Assembly: GCF_023555415.1 (NCBI RefSeq)
Contig: NZ_JAKRYL010000013.1
Coordinates: 96,882-160,881 of the forward strand
Direction: 5' to 3'
DNA: 64,000 nt
Origin: Halalkalibacter alkaliphilus
GTDB taxonomy: Bacteria > Bacillota > Bacilli > Bacillales > Bacillaceae_D
Shown: piece by piece, positions 17,006 to 27,418 of the stretch
Position numbering within the stretch: position 1 is the first letter of the stretch
How the letters are laid out: each line of letters opens with the position of its first letter
Program-made: the position numbers and the translations under genes
The notes under the pieces: model-generated
What the model was told of the DNA's origin: nothing
Database searches by the model: none
The model's input: only the letters and a program-made list of their open reading frames with translations

Positions 17006-17497
17006 ATGGATGTAAGGATGGCTGACTTGCCTGGAATTGGGAAGAAGATGTCAATTGTCACAGCTCAAGGGAGCATGATTGTTCTTGTCATTCATCATAC
17101 AGGAAAAAGGGAGCTCTATTTCTTTCAAGATGCAGATGATGATGAGGCGGATTTCTCAATCGATTTAACAGCAGACGAAACGAGGGAACTCGGGGCTCAA
17201 TTATTAGGTGCGGTATTTCAGCCGGTATCAAATGATAAAATGAAACTGTTCCGTAGCCAAATTGTTACCGAATGGGTTGAAATTAAAAAAGGTGCCCCAG
17301 TTGCAGGCAAAACGATTAAGGATTTAGAAATTCGGAAGCGAACAGGAGTCTCAATCGTTGGTATTTTTCGTAGTAGTGAGGTGATTGCCAGTCCTGAAGC
17401 AGACCAACGATTAGAAATAGGAGATACCATTATGGCAATTGGGAAAAGTGACCAAATTGCTCAATTTGAAAGGTTATGTGAAGGAGAGGCGGTGTAG
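17006..17497 (+). CDS. khtT: KhtT/AmhM-type regulatory subunit of a K+(NH4+)/H+ antiporter
   Basis: The 163-residue product has a small N-terminal domain (M-A-D-L-P-G-I-G-K-K) and a C-terminal RCK_C (TrkA-C) domain from about 75 (VAGKTIKDLEIRKRTGVSIVGI). This matches KhtT of B. subtilis and AmhM of alkaliphilic B. pseudofirmus, cytosolic proteins that control the partner antiporter in response to nucleotides. It lies 5 nt before the antiporter gene with a GAGGGAG site at its own start. Confidence 0.85.
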   Translation: MDVRMADLPGIGKKMSIVTAQGSMIVLVIHHTGKRELYFFQDADDDEADFSIDLTADETRELGAQLLGAVFQPVSNDKMKLFRSQIVTEWVEIKKGAPVAGKTIKDLEIRKRTGVSIVGIFRSSEVIASPEADQRLEIGDTIMAIGKSDQIAQFERLCEGEAV

Positions 17498-17502
17498 TCT
17501 CA

Positions 17503-18672
17503 GTGGGAATACCCGAAATGCTTGGAGCAGGGCTTGTTCTCTTACTACTCTTTATCACTGGGTTCTTTGGCTCAAGGTATAAAATACCTGAAGTAATTAT
17601 TTATATATTACTAGGAATTGCTCTAGGTGGGCTTTTAATAGATTCACATTTGTTACATTTTGTAGGGGAAGTTGGAATAGTTTTATTGTTTTTTATGCTA
17701 GGCATGGAATTTCCAATAAAGCAACTTACTCAGGTGGCAAAAAAGGTGACTCCAGCAGGTACACTAGATGTGGTTTTGTGTTTAGGTGTGACAACAGGTA
17801 TTTGTTTGCTATTTGGCTTAGATTTCATTACCTCTTTGATAGTTGGTGGTGTCCTTTATGCAACCAGTTCATCAATAACCGCCAAACTATTAGAAAGCTC
17901 AAAGAGAATGGCTAACCCTGAGTCTGAGTTTATTTTAGGTCTATTAATCTTTGAAGATTTAGTAGCACCTGTTCTCGTTGCAATATTAGTCGGTTTGACA
18001 TCTGGTAATGAATTAACACTTGGGTCGTTGACGGTACTCATGGGAAAAGTCTTTCTTCTAACATTAGGGGCTATATTAATTGGTCGTTTTCTATTTAGTA
18101 AGCTTGGACCATTTTTTGATAAACACATGACAAGAGATGTATTTATTCTGTTTGTTATAGGATTAGCCCTTTTTTATGGGGGGCTTGCGCTATACTTAGA
18201 TCTGTCTGAAGTGTTAGGAGCCTTTTTAGCAGGGATAATCATTGCTGAAGTCCGAAGAACGCATCAATTGGAGGGAATGATTATTCCAATCCGAGACCTG
18301 ACACTTCCTTTGTTCTTCCTATACTTTGGTACAACGATTACCTTTGATGAAGGAATTCCTATGGTTGGATTGCTTTTCCTTTTGTTTATATGGTCAATTC
18401 TAGCGAAAATCATAATAGGGATTTATGGAGGAAGATGGTATGGGTTATCAAAAAGGGTAGCATTACGTGCCGGTTTCTCACTCACTCAACGAGGAGAGTT
18501 TTCGATTATTATTGCAGCATTAGCTACAGGACCCATTAAAGCATTTAGTAGTGTATTTATTTTATCATCAGCTATTTTTGGAATTCTTTTATTTCAATTA
18601 GCTCCTAAGATTGCCAAGAAAATATATGGCACAAACCAACCTAAAGAAAAAGTAAGAGTGCCTGGAATGTAA
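17503..18672 (+). CDS. khtU: KhtU/AmhT-type CPA2 cation/proton antiporter
   Basis: The 389-residue membrane protein has about 12 helices of the CPA2 (Na_H_Exchanger) family, with the helix 5-like segment GLLIFEDLVAPVLVAI carrying the conserved acidic residue and EVLGAFLAGIIIAE later. KhtU/AmhT exports K+ and NH4+ in exchange for H+, which matters at high pH. The C-terminal RCK domain of larger KefB/KefC proteins is absent and is supplied by the preceding small gene. The GTG start is 5 nt after that gene; an ATG 15 nt downstream is an alternative. Confidence 0.85.
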   Translation: MGIPEMLGAGLVLLLLFITGFFGSRYKIPEVIIYILLGIALGGLLIDSHLLHFVGEVGIVLLFFMLGMEFPIKQLTQVAKKVTPAGTLDVVLCLGVTTGICLLFGLDFITSLIVGGVLYATSSSITAKLLESSKRMANPESEFILGLLIFEDLVAPVLVAILVGLTSGNELTLGSLTVLMGKVFLLTLGAILIGRFLFSKLGPFFDKHMTRDVFILFVIGLALFYGGLALYLDLSEVLGAFLAGIIIAEVRRTHQLEGMIIPIRDLTLPLFFLYFGTTITFDEGIPMVGLLFLLFIWSILAKIIIGIYGGRWYGLSKRVALRAGFSLTQRGEFSIIIAALATGPIKAFSSVFILSSAIFGILLFQLAPKIAKKIYGTNQPKEKVRVPGM

Positions 18673-18679
18673 AAAAGTG

Positions 18680-18728
18680 AGGTCACTGGAAAATGGTTCA
18701 AAAAGAACACTTTTTCTGTGGCCTTTTT
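18680..18728 (+). terminator. Terminator after khtU
   Basis: AGGTCACTGGAAAA pairs with TTTTCTGTGGCCT with small mismatches and is followed by five T. Confidence 0.75.
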
Positions 18729-18918
18729 ACTTTGAGGCAGGCTTTCTCTAAAAAGAGAGGAAGTGCGTTCTCAAACTACTTTAGAAACCAATGATATATC
18801 GCGATTACATCATAGTTTCAAAAAGTGTATGTGCACCTTCCTCTAATTGTTCTGTTGCATGCAACCATATTATAGTATAGGCATAAGAGAGTAAATGTGT
18901 GCGCATTCATAAAGTAAT

Positions 18919-18946
18919 TTGTTACAATCAACGTAAATATTATAAA
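18919..18946 (+). promoter_or_regulatory. Candidate promoter for the FhuF-like gene
   Basis: TTGTTA (18919-18924), 16 nt, TATAAA (18941-18946), just upstream of the ribosome binding site. The region 18729-18918 shows nothing else I can name; I found no convincing Fur box. Confidence 0.45.
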
Positions 18947-18970
18947 TTCCTTAAGGACGGAGATTGAATA

Positions 18971-19723
18971 ATGGAACCTATACTAGTCGTTTTAAAAGAA
19001 CAATTTTTTATTGAGCCTGTAGACTTCTCAATTAACTTGGAAGGGGTTCCTACTCAGGACATGCTAAATACAGAAATGATGCAGAAAATTGTTGAAGGGC
19101 GAACGAACTGCTTTAATGCAACTGACGTTCGTCTTGGTGGGGCGAACTTGATGAAATGGTTTGGAAATCTCATAACCGCCCATTTGTATACATACTTTGT
19201 TCATAATAAGTGGCTTCATTATGAAGGCATACACTTTATTGGAGAAGGAAAAGAAGCGTATTTTCAAATACTTCAGCCACAACTGATTGAAATAAAAATG
19301 GAAGATAGAGAGCAAGTTGGAAAGGAAAAAATAACAAAATTATTAGAAGGGCTACAACCTTTATTTCAACAAATTTCAGCAACATCTGGTCTATCTAAGC
19401 AACAAGTTTGGGGGTTGGTTACTAACCCTTATTATAATCGCTTGAACACATGGAAAAGTGAACCTTCAATAGAGCACACAATTGAAAGAGACCATGAGTC
19501 ATTAAAAACTTTACCAGCAGATATCTTTAATTTAAAACGAAATCCGTTTAATTTAACGTTTCGTTATGTGGATAGTTGGCAAGATCCAAATATGAAAGTA
19601 AGGATAAAAGGAGCATGCTGCATGAGTTATTTAAAGGCTGAAGGCAACTACTGTTACTCGTGTCCGAAGTTAACCAATGCAGAACGGGGTGTTAGGGCAG
19701 AACAACTTAGAAGTCAGGGGTAG
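18971..19723 (+). CDS. FhuF-like (2Fe-2S) ferric siderophore reductase
   Basis: A 250-residue protein of the IucA/IucC-FhuF type. The C terminus carries C-C-x10-C-x2-C in GACCMSYL...YCYSCP (about 214-230), the 2Fe-2S ligand set of FhuF-type reductases, which release iron from hydroxamate siderophores in the cytosol. The rest is an all-soluble domain with no clear motif. It stands alone with its own promoter. No siderophore transport genes are nearby, so the substrate is open. Confidence 0.75.
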   Translation: MEPILVVLKEQFFIEPVDFSINLEGVPTQDMLNTEMMQKIVEGRTNCFNATDVRLGGANLMKWFGNLITAHLYTYFVHNKWLHYEGIHFIGEGKEAYFQILQPQLIEIKMEDREQVGKEKITKLLEGLQPLFQQISATSGLSKQQVWGLVTNPYYNRLNTWKSEPSIEHTIERDHESLKTLPADIFNLKRNPFNLTFRYVDSWQDPNMKVRIKGACCMSYLKAEGNYCYSCPKLTNAERGVRAEQLRSQG

Positions 19724-19844
19724 TCAGTATCTTTAATAATTTAAGCAGTTGTTTAGTGAATTATCTGAACAGTTGCAAGAAACAAACTCAAATAACCGCC
19801 CAGCAAACAGATCCATTCAACTACATCAACTTTATCTAAATAGG

Positions 19845-19896
19845 AAAAGAAAGGTGATTCAAAGCAATCGGTTTAGAATTATCTTTCTTTTTTTAT
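19845..19896 (+). terminator. Candidate hairpin/terminator
   Basis: AAAAGAAAGGTGATTC pairs imperfectly with GAATTATCTTTCTTTT and continues into a T run. It lies 120 nt after the FhuF-like gene. The rest of 19724-20021 shows nothing further. Confidence 0.5.
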
Positions 19897-20021
19897 AAGT
19901 GATTTAATAAAGTAGCTTAAAAGACTATGAACTGAAAAAAATCAGATATTTCAGTAAGGTATGTTTGAAACTAGTATGTACGGGGTAATTTAAATACTAA
20001 CAGTAAGTAGGAGGGATTGAA

Positions 20022-20318
20022 ATGATAAACGACTTTGCAATGGATCCAAGGGTTACAAAACAGTTACGAGTGATTAAAAGTTTACAATCACGTTCAGAAG
20101 ATACTGTGCAATCCTTATACGCACAGGCTGTCATAGAATATTCACTCTATCACTTTAAAAAAGAACATCTAAAAGGCTTGATTGATAAGGCATTAAGTCA
20201 AAAAGACGAAAAGCAATTTCACCAATTAACTACAGAATACAACCAATGGATACAATCACATAGTGAAGGGAAAACTGTTAAAGATAACGGTTTTGAACTA
20301 CACTTAACATTTGAATAA
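20022..20318 (+). CDS. IDEAL domain-containing small protein
   Basis: A 98-residue soluble protein with an AGGAGGG site. The segment LKGLIDKALSQKDEKQFHQL (about 55-74) matches the short IDEAL domain found in Bacillus YpiB and ComK-type proteins. The N-terminal half is helical with no motif I can name. A strong terminator follows within 3 nt. Function unknown. Confidence 0.75.
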   Translation: MINDFAMDPRVTKQLRVIKSLQSRSEDTVQSLYAQAVIEYSLYHFKKEHLKGLIDKALSQKDEKQFHQLTTEYNQWIQSHSEGKTVKDNGFELHLTFE

Positions 20319-20320
20319 GC

Positions 20321-20359
20321 AAAAAGGAGGATGCTAATTACTCTAGCATCCTCCTTTTT
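20321..20359. terminator. Bidirectional terminator between convergent small genes
   Basis: AAAAAGGAGGATGCT pairs perfectly with AGCATCCTCCTTTTT around a 9-nt loop. T runs exist on both strands, serving the IDEAL gene and the minus-strand gene ending at 20378. Confidence 0.92.
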
Positions 20360-20377
20360 ACTTTTAGTGCAAGTAAG

Positions 20378-20554
20378 TTATGTTAATTGTTCATAAGCAT
20401 TTTTAAAAATAGGCTCAGTAGTAATATAGCTAGTAAATAAATAGTGAAGAGCACTTTCTTCGTCTTTTGTAAATTGTAATACTTCTTCATATGTTGACTT
20501 TAAAAAACGGTCATACGTTAGCAACACTTTCATTCGCTCAGGATGATAAGTCAT
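20378..20554 (-). CDS. Hypothetical small protein (58 aa)
   Basis: A 58-residue soluble, helix-rich protein starting MTYHPERMKVLLTYDRFLKS. I chose this ATG because AAGGAG precedes it at 9 nt; a longer in-frame start (20596) has no site. I recognise no family. It is transcribed toward the IDEAL gene and shares its terminator, and its 5' end faces the promoter region of the tetR operon. Confidence 0.65.
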   Translation of the reverse strand: MTYHPERMKVLLTYDRFLKSTYEEVLQFTKDEESALHYLFTSYITTEPIFKNAYEQLT

Positions 20555-20658
20555 GTGATAAGTCTCCTTTTTATTTTTTTCATTTATTATTCCCACTTAC
20601 CATATACATGTAACAAGCAAATTTCAAAGAAATAACTGAAAGCGTTTACAGAATAACA

Positions 20659-20710
20659 TTGACAATAGTCTGAACTTTTTGTACAATTTTAACAGACTAA
20701 CCAGTCGGTT
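20659..20710 (+). promoter_or_regulatory. Strong sigma-A promoter with overlapping TetR-type operator
   Basis: TTGACA (20659-20664), exactly 17 nt, TACAAT (20682-20687). The predicted start at about 20694 lies at the edge of the palindromic core AACC-AGTC-GGTT (20699-20710), a typical TetR-family operator position. The regulator encoded next is the obvious candidate to bind it. Confidence 0.75.
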
Positions 20711-20785
20711 GATTTAGTTCATTAAGTTATTAACCTTTTGTATTATATTCAATTGATCAAATTTTGGAAGGTGGTGAGAGCACGA

Positions 20786-21412
20786 ATGAAGAAAAAGCCT
20801 ACAAAGGAACGGATTATTGAAACTGCTCTCCTTCTTTTTGAAGAGAACGGCTTTCATGCTGTAACCGTAGACCGAATTGTGAAGGAAAGTGGTTCATCCA
20901 AAGGTGGATTTTACCATAATTTTAAATCAAAAGATGAACTGTTATATACCGTACATGACTCATTTATTACATACATCCTAGATAAAGCAGAAGATGCATA
21001 CAATCGTTACTCCACCCCTGCTGAAAGACTATATGAAACAATTAGATCTTTTGTAATGATGTTTGAATTGTATCGACCGCATGTAACGGTCTTTTATCAA
21101 GAGTCTCTTTATTTAAATAAAGAATACTTTGAGACAATTAAATTAAAGAGAAGGCGTTACAAAAATATGATGTTTCGCCTTGTTGAAGAAGGGATAGCTT
21201 GTGGGGAGTTTAGAAAGGAAATCCCTGTGCCGATCACGTCAATGGCTATTTTCGGAATGACTAACTGGACATACAAGTGGTACCAGGAAACTGGTCAGTA
21301 TTCAATACAAGAAATTGCAAACATATATGCCGACTTAGTCATGAATGCAGTCTTAACAAAAGAGGCGAGTCTGAAACCAGAATATGCGCGCTTTTTCCTT
21401 AGGAGTGAATAG
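20786..21412 (+). CDS. TetR family transcriptional regulator
   Basis: A 208-residue regulator with an N-terminal helix-turn-helix (about 5-50: RIIETALLLFEENGFHAVTV, then GSSKGGFYHNFKSKDELL) and a ligand-binding C-terminal domain. It is the first gene of the carboxylase/mutase operon and probably represses it from the operator at 20699-20710. By analogy with FadR-like members the ligand may be an acyl-CoA, but that is inference. I chose ATG 20786 behind AGGTGGTGAG; the longer ORF start at 20738 lies without a site. Confidence 0.88.
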   Translation: MKKKPTKERIIETALLLFEENGFHAVTVDRIVKESGSSKGGFYHNFKSKDELLYTVHDSFITYILDKAEDAYNRYSTPAERLYETIRSFVMMFELYRPHVTVFYQESLYLNKEYFETIKLKRRRYKNMMFRLVEEGIACGEFRKEIPVPITSMAIFGMTNWTYKWYQETGQYSIQEIANIYADLVMNAVLTKEASLKPEYARFFLRSE

Positions 21413-21438
21413 GAAACGAGCCAAAAGGGGTTGTTCAT

Positions 21439-22989
21439 ATGGATATGTATGACTTTATTCAAGATATGGAAGACCGTCGTGATCGAATAAAACAAGGCGG
21501 AGGACAGAAGCGGATTGATGCCCAGCATGAACGAGGAAAATTAACAGCTAGAGAACGAATTGATTATTTGCTTGATGAGGGGACATTTGTTGAGCTCAAT
21601 CCTTTTATTGAATTCCGTGGAGATGCCTTTTGTTCAGATCAAGCACCTGGTGAAGGAGTTGTCACAGGTTATGGGAAAATACATGGAAGTCTTGTCTTTT
21701 TATTTGCACAAGACTTCACTGTGTTTGGTGGAGCATTGGGAGAGATGCATGCACAAAAAATAGCTAAGATTATGGACTTAGCTGCTGAAAATGGTGCCCC
21801 CATTATAGGATTGAATGATTCCGGTGGAGCTCGTATTCAAGAAGGAGTCTTATCATTAGATGGCTATGGTCATGTCTTTTATCGAAATGCAATTTACTCA
21901 GGGGTAATTCCTCAAATTTCAGTTATAATGGGACCTTGTGCAGGAGGAGCTGTCTATTCTCCAGCGATCACTGATTTTGTATTTATGGTAGAAAAAACAA
22001 GCCAAATGTTTATTACAGGCCCTAAAGTGATTGAAAGTGTAACAGGAGCAAAGATCAATGCAGAAGATTTAGGTGGGGCAAAGGTTCACTCAAGTGTAAG
22101 CGGCAATGCTCATTTCATTAACAAAACTGAAGAAGAAGTATTAGAGGATGTACGGACGTTAATTCGATTTTTGCCTTCAAATTATGAGGAACGTGCTGCT
22201 TATATTGAACCAAAAGAAAAGCGGCCTATAGACGAACGAATAAATGAATTACTTGATCTCGTCCCTGTAGATGGCACAAAAGTATATGATGTGCGGAAAG
22301 TAATAAAGAAAATTGTTGATGATGAAGTTTTCATGGAGGTTCATCCGTATTTTGCAAAAAATATTGTTATTGGCTTTGGACGGATTGAAGGAGAAACCGT
22401 GGGAATTGTCGCTAATAATCCAAAAATGATGGCAGGTGGCCTTGATATTAACTCTTCAGATAAATGTTCAAGGTTCATTAGGTTTTGTGATTGTTTTAAT
22501 ATCCCCCTCATTACATTCGAGGATGTAAGCGGATTCATACCTGGGGTTCAACAGGAACATGGTGGAATCATTCGTCACGGTGCAAAGATTTTATATGCGT
22601 ATTCCGAAGCAACTGTACCAAAAATAACGGTTATTGTACGAAAAGCATTTGGTGGAGCATATGTTGCATTAAATAGTAAAGCAATTGGAGCTGATTTAGT
22701 TTTTGCATGGCCTAATGCTGAAATAGCTGTTATGGGTCCAGAAGGTGCAGCAACGATTATTTATGCAAAAGAAATTAAAGAAAGCTCAAACCCAGAAGAG
22801 AAACGCCAACAAAAAATTACCGAGTACAAAAGGCGGTTTGCTAATCCATATATCGCAGCTGCAAATGGAATGGTTGATGACGTAATCGATCCTCGCGATA
22901 CAAGGCGAAGCCTAGCTCAAGGATTAGAAATGTTAAAAAAGAAGAAGAAGCAACTACCTAAGAAGAAACATGGAAATATCCCTTTGTAA
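21439..22989 (+). CDS. pccB: Acyl-CoA (propionyl-CoA) carboxylase, carboxyltransferase subunit
   Basis: A 516-residue biotin-dependent carboxyltransferase with the two crotonase-like halves: GLNDSGGARIQEGV and GPCAGGAVYSPA in the first, DVSGFIPGVQQEHGGIIRHG and FGGAYVALNSK in the second. In propionate metabolism it makes methylmalonyl-CoA. The downstream mutase genes support propionyl-CoA as substrate. The biotin carboxylase and biotin carrier subunit is not in the operon and must come from elsewhere; a decarboxylase role is an alternative. It starts 26 nt after the tetR stop. Confidence 0.88.
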   Translation: MDMYDFIQDMEDRRDRIKQGGGQKRIDAQHERGKLTARERIDYLLDEGTFVELNPFIEFRGDAFCSDQAPGEGVVTGYGKIHGSLVFLFAQDFTVFGGALGEMHAQKIAKIMDLAAENGAPIIGLNDSGGARIQEGVLSLDGYGHVFYRNAIYSGVIPQISVIMGPCAGGAVYSPAITDFVFMVEKTSQMFITGPKVIESVTGAKINAEDLGGAKVHSSVSGNAHFINKTEEEVLEDVRTLIRFLPSNYEERAAYIEPKEKRPIDERINELLDLVPVDGTKVYDVRKVIKKIVDDEVFMEVHPYFAKNIVIGFGRIEGETVGIVANNPKMMAGGLDINSSDKCSRFIRFCDCFNIPLITFEDVSGFIPGVQQEHGGIIRHGAKILYAYSEATVPKITVIVRKAFGGAYVALNSKAIGADLVFAWPNAEIAVMGPEGAATIIYAKEIKESSNPEEKRQQKITEYKRRFANPYIAAANGMVDDVIDPRDTRRSLAQGLEMLKKKKKQLPKKKHGNIPL

Positions 22990-23003
22990 TAGAAGCCGAG
23001 TGT

Positions 23004-23033
23004 GCTGAAAAAGAAAAAAATGACTTTTTCAGT
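23004..23033 (+). terminator. Intra-operon hairpin between pccB and mutA
   Basis: GCTGAAAAAG and CTTTTTCAGTAGC form a 9-10 bp stem. No good T run follows, so it may attenuate, stabilise mRNA, or mark a processing site. It belongs to the recurrent -CTGAAAAAG- hairpin family. Confidence 0.5.
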
Positions 23034-23076
23034 AGCCTCTATATTAACGCCTTATTTGTCAGGAAGGGAGTGAACG

Positions 23077-25131
23077 GTGAAGCCAAAGTGGCAGCCGAAT
23101 ATGATGGATATGACATTTAATGAATTTCCAATTCCTACGTATGAACAATGGCGTAAAGTTGCAGAAAAATCTTTAAAAGGGAAATCGTTTGAAGACACGC
23201 TCCAAACAAAGCTACTTGATGATATTGTCCTTGAACCTATGTATCAAATAAAAGATCTTGTAGCTTGCAAGACTCTCGTTGATCAACCTGGAGTGTTCCC
23301 TTATGTAAGAGGCATAACTACAGAACCAACACGAATGGCTATTAGTCAAGAATTAGGTGCAGCAACTCCTACATTATTACATGAGCGAATAAAGCAAGAT
23401 TTTACGAAAGGACAAAACGTAGCTCATATTCTTATTTCAAATGAAATGAAAAATGGGGGGAAGTCGAACCGGCAAGAGCCATTCTCTACTGTACCTCTAT
23501 ATGATCTAAAAGATGTACAGATAGCCTTTCAGGGTATCGACTTTTCCGAATTTCCGTTTCATATTGATGCAGGGATTGTTAGTGTTCCATTATTAGCTGC
23601 CATCAATCATGTTACCAATCGATTAACAGGCACGATCGCTTCTGATCCCCTTCATCAATTAGCAAAGGAAGGTAGGATGTATTATTCATTAGAACGTAGT
23701 TATGATTTGATGGCATGGGCGGTTAAATGGGCAATAGCTAATCACCCTGATCTACGTACGGTTCTTGCTCAAAGCCATGTTTTTCATAATGGAGGAGCTA
23801 GCCCTGCTTTAGAATTAGCTTGTACATTATCAATGGGCGTGGAATATATCGAAGCATTGATGAAGCGTGGAGTTTCTGCAACCGAGGCTGGGCAGTCAAT
23901 TACGTTTTCATTTTCAATTGGGAAAGACTTTTTTAGTGAAATAGCAAAAGTTCGTGCTGCTCGTGCACTGTGGGCGGTGATAATGGCTGAATTTGGAGCA
24001 GAAGAACCTGGACAAAAAATGGTGATTCATGCACGCACATCTTCATTTACCAAAACAAAGGAAGATATGTATGTAAATTTACTCCGAGGGACTAGTGAGG
24101 CTTTTGCAGCGGCAGTCGCTGGAGTGGATAGCGTTTCAGTTAGCCCAATTGATGAGCTTGTGCAAGAACCAACCGAATTCTCAAGACGTATTGCTAGAAA
24201 CACGTCGTTGATTTTGCAAGATGAAGCATATATTGGAGCTACGGTAGATCCTGCAGGTGGATCTTGGTTTGTAGAGCATTTAACTGAACAAATAGCAAAA
24301 AAAGCATGGGGGATTTTTCAGGAATTAGAACGGGAAGGGGGAATGTATGCGTCATTAGAAAGCGGTCTTGTTCAAACAAAGATCGGCTTATGTTGGGAAA
24401 AGCAAATGGAAAGCGTGAAAGATAGAAGACAAACGATTATTGGTATTAATCAATATGTTAATGGCAGCGAAAAAAAACCTCCAAAACAAAGACCGAAAAA
24501 AGCAGAACGGAAGGCGTATTTCGATGCAATAAAGGAAAAAGACAAACAAATGATTCAAGAAAAACCAAAGACAATAGCCGAAGTAGAAAACTTGGTTCAA
24601 CAAAATATTCCCTTTCACCAAATACATCACCAATTAAAATCTCCTTGCCAACCAGTAGAAGTTGAACGTATTTTACAACGACGTTTAGCAGAGCCTTATG
24701 AACTACTTCGCACACGTAGTAATCAAATCAAAGTAACTATTGGAGAGATTCCAGTTGTCTATCTCGTTCGGTTAGGTAGTGTTGCCTCCCATAAAACAAG
24801 AGTTGACTTTATTGAAGAGCTGTTTCGATGCGGTGGGTTTCAAGTTGAGGTTTCTAGTCCAACGGAAACTAGTGAAGAAGCAATCAATTTAGCAAAACAG
24901 CATAAACTTGTCGTTCTATGTGGTAGTGATGAAAGTTATGAGAAAGTAGCACTGTCAATTATTAAAGGTATTAAAGAAAAAACGGAAGCGGTATATATAG
25001 CTGGATGTCAAAAGGAACCTTTTATGAAACAATTAATGGATGCAGGTACAGTTGGAGCGATCCATAACAAAACGAATGCTTACCAGCTTTTATTTGACTT
25101 ACAGCAAAGGATTGGAGGAAGCAAGCTATGA
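23077..25131 (+). CDS. mutA: Methylmalonyl-CoA mutase small (alpha-like) subunit
   Basis: The 684-residue product has the mutase TIM-barrel domain in the first ~480 residues ([26 protein letters not shown]) and a C-terminal B12-domain-like fold lacking D-x-H-x-x-G, as expected of the non-catalytic small subunit. It pairs with MutB to interconvert methylmalonyl-CoA and succinyl-CoA. A basic, Lys/Pro/Gln-rich linker (about 465-510) joins the domains. It uses a GTG start behind GGAAGGGAG. Its stop overlaps the mutB ATG (ATGA). Confidence 0.92.
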   Translation: MKPKWQPNMMDMTFNEFPIPTYEQWRKVAEKSLKGKSFEDTLQTKLLDDIVLEPMYQIKDLVACKTLVDQPGVFPYVRGITTEPTRMAISQELGAATPTLLHERIKQDFTKGQNVAHILISNEMKNGGKSNRQEPFSTVPLYDLKDVQIAFQGIDFSEFPFHIDAGIVSVPLLAAINHVTNRLTGTIASDPLHQLAKEGRMYYSLERSYDLMAWAVKWAIANHPDLRTVLAQSHVFHNGGASPALELACTLSMGVEYIEALMKRGVSATEAGQSITFSFSIGKDFFSEIAKVRAARALWAVIMAEFGAEEPGQKMVIHARTSSFTKTKEDMYVNLLRGTSEAFAAAVAGVDSVSVSPIDELVQEPTEFSRRIARNTSLILQDEAYIGATVDPAGGSWFVEHLTEQIAKKAWGIFQELEREGGMYASLESGLVQTKIGLCWEKQMESVKDRRQTIIGINQYVNGSEKKPPKQRPKKAERKAYFDAIKEKDKQMIQEKPKTIAEVENLVQQNIPFHQIHHQLKSPCQPVEVERILQRRLAEPYELLRTRSNQIKVTIGEIPVVYLVRLGSVASHKTRVDFIEELFRCGGFQVEVSSPTETSEEAINLAKQHKLVVLCGSDESYEKVALSIIKGIKEKTEAVYIAGCQKEPFMKQLMDAGTVGAIHNKTNAYQLLFDLQQRIGGSKL

Positions 25132-27284
25132 AACCAAAACCTGCTTTTCATAAGATGCCTTTTCCATCTTTTAAAGAAGTTCAAGAGAATATGGAAATAC
25201 CTGTGACAACGATTCAAACAACAGAACAAATCCCCATTAAATCTGTATATACGAAAGAAGACATAAATAACATGAGACATTTAAATTATGTATCAGGCAT
25301 AGCTCCCTTCTTTCGCGGTCCTTACCCAGCAATGTACAAAACTCGCCCCTGGACAGTCAGGCAATATGCAGGATTCTCTACTGCAGAAGAGAGCAACGCC
25401 TTTTATCGTAGAAATTTAGCAGCTGGTCAAAAAGGGCTATCGATTGCATTTGATCTAGCTACTCACAGAGGATACGACTCAGATCATCCGCGTGTTGTTG
25501 GAGATGTGGGAAAAGCGGGAGTTGCGGTTGATTCCATATTAGATATGAATATTTTATTTGATGGCATTCCGCTTGATCAAATGTCTGTATCTATGACGAT
25601 GAATGGAGCTGTATTGCCAATAATGGCGTTTTACATTGTCGCAGCCGAGGAACAGGGTGTACCTCCGGAAATGTTAACTGGGACGATACAAAATGATATT
25701 TTAAAAGAATACATGGTACGAAACACGTATATCTATCCACCTGAGGCATCTATGAAAGTAATTGCTGATATTTTTGAATATACATCAAAACATATGCCTA
25801 AGTTTAATAGCATCAGTATTTCAGGCTACCATATTCAGGAGGCAGGAGCGACAGCGGACATTGAACTTGCCTATACACTTGCTGATGGCTTAGAGTATGT
25901 TCGAACGGGCATGAAGGCCGGTCTTGCTATTGACCAATTCGCACCGAGACTGTCATTCTTTTGGGCAATTGGCATGAATCATTTTATGGAAGTTGCAAAA
26001 ATGAGAGCGGCCAGACTGATGTGGGCGAAACTGATGAAACCATTTGAACCGAAAAATGAAAAATCTCTTGCCTTAAGAACCCATTCACAAACGTCTGGGT
26101 GGAGTTTGACCGAACAAGATCCGTATAACAATGTTATACGAACATGTATTGAGGCAATGGCTGCTGCTCTAGGTCATACGCAATCACTGCATACTAATGC
26201 ATTAGATGAGGCAATTGCCTTACCTACTGATTTTTCTGCTAGAATTGCTCGGAATACGCAACTATACTTACAAACTGAAACAGGGATTACAAATGTATTA
26301 GATCCTTGGGGAGGATCTTATTATGTGGAGTCATTAACAGCTGAATTGATGAAAAAAGCGTGGTCTCACATTGAGGAAGTGGAACAACTTGGTGGGATGG
26401 CTAAAGCCATTGAGACAGGACTTCCAAAAATGCGCATAGAAGAAGCTGCTGCTAGAAGGCAAGCTCAAATAGATTCAAATAAAGAAACAATTATCGGTGT
26501 AAACAAATACCGACTTGAGCAAGAAGAGGACCTTGACATATTAGATATTGATAACTCAGCTGTTCGTCATGCGCAATTAAAGCGATTAGAAAAGTTACGG
26601 AAAGAGCGTAATGAAGATGAGGTAAACCAAGCACTCGAGGCTTTAACGAAAGTGGCAGAAAGCGGAGATGGGAATTTATTAGAATTCGCAATTGCTGCTG
26701 CAAGAGCAAGAGCAAGCCTCGGTGAAATATCATTGGCATATGAAAAGGTTGTTGGTCGACATAAAGCAGTAATTAGATCTATAAGCGGAGTATATCGTGC
26801 AGAGTTTGGGGAGAAAGAAGTGATGAAAGAAATCCGTCAAGTAACTGATCAGTTTGCTAAAGAAGAAGGAAGACGTCCGCGAATTATGATTGCAAAAATG
26901 GGGCAAGATGGGCATGATCGTGGCGCAAAAGTGATCTCAACTGCTTTTGCTGATATGGGATTTGATGTTGATATTGGACCGTTATTCCAAACGCCAGAAG
27001 AAGCAGCGATGCAAGCTGTCGAAAATGATGTTCATATTATTGGTGTAAGCTCATTAGCTGCCGGACACAAAACATTGCTTCCTCAAGTAATAGAGGAGCT
27101 TCGGAAGTTGGGGAGAGAAGACATTCTTGTCATTATTGGTGGTGTGATTCCAGCTCAAGACTATCAATTTTTAAAAGACAAGGGAGCCGCTGCCATTTTT
27201 GGACCAGGAACCGTCATTCCTGTAGCTGCTAAACAAATTATGACTGAATTAAACAGGCGGTTGGGGTATGAGGAAGACAACTAG
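25128..27284 (+). CDS. mutB: Methylmalonyl-CoA mutase large (catalytic) subunit
   Basis: The 718-residue product has the substrate barrel (about 40-560) and the C-terminal cobalamin domain with D594-G-H596-D-R-G, whose His is the lower B12 ligand, and the [12 protein letters not shown] and GGVIPAQDY loops. With MutA it carries out the adenosylcobalamin-dependent rearrangement of (R)-methylmalonyl-CoA to succinyl-CoA. Overlap with mutA implies coupled translation. No epimerase gene is in the window. Confidence 0.95.
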   Translation: MKPKPAFHKMPFPSFKEVQENMEIPVTTIQTTEQIPIKSVYTKEDINNMRHLNYVSGIAPFFRGPYPAMYKTRPWTVRQYAGFSTAEESNAFYRRNLAAGQKGLSIAFDLATHRGYDSDHPRVVGDVGKAGVAVDSILDMNILFDGIPLDQMSVSMTMNGAVLPIMAFYIVAAEEQGVPPEMLTGTIQNDILKEYMVRNTYIYPPEASMKVIADIFEYTSKHMPKFNSISISGYHIQEAGATADIELAYTLADGLEYVRTGMKAGLAIDQFAPRLSFFWAIGMNHFMEVAKMRAARLMWAKLMKPFEPKNEKSLALRTHSQTSGWSLTEQDPYNNVIRTCIEAMAAALGHTQSLHTNALDEAIALPTDFSARIARNTQLYLQTETGITNVLDPWGGSYYVESLTAELMKKAWSHIEEVEQLGGMAKAIETGLPKMRIEEAAARRQAQIDSNKETIIGVNKYRLEQEEDLDILDIDNSAVRHAQLKRLEKLRKERNEDEVNQALEALTKVAESGDGNLLEFAIAAARARASLGEISLAYEKVVGRHKAVIRSISGVYRAEFGEKEVMKEIRQVTDQFAKEEGRRPRIMIAKMGQDGHDRGAKVISTAFADMGFDVDIGPLFQTPEEAAMQAVENDVHIIGVSSLAAGHKTLLPQVIEELRKLGREDILVIIGGVIPAQDYQFLKDKGAAAIFGPGTVIPVAAKQIMTELNRRLGYEEDN

Positions 27285-27354
27285 CTAAAGGGTTATCCCA
27301 AAAGGTTTGGTTTAGGATAAATCCAATATCCAATATAGAAAGGAAAATTTATGA

Positions 27355-27396
27355 AGGTGTCCAAATGGAGTAGTGGCTTCTTAGGACACCTCCTTT
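27355..27396 (+). terminator. Hairpin between mutB and meaB
   Basis: AGGTGTCC pairs with GGACACCT and four T follow after CC. It may reduce readthrough into meaB rather than end the operon. Confidence 0.55.
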
Positions 27397-27418
27397 TGCA
27401 TTGTAGAGAGGAGGATTT

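Noticed and set aside
18729..18970. Fur box before the FhuF-like gene
   Set aside because: No segment close enough to the 19-bp Fur consensus.
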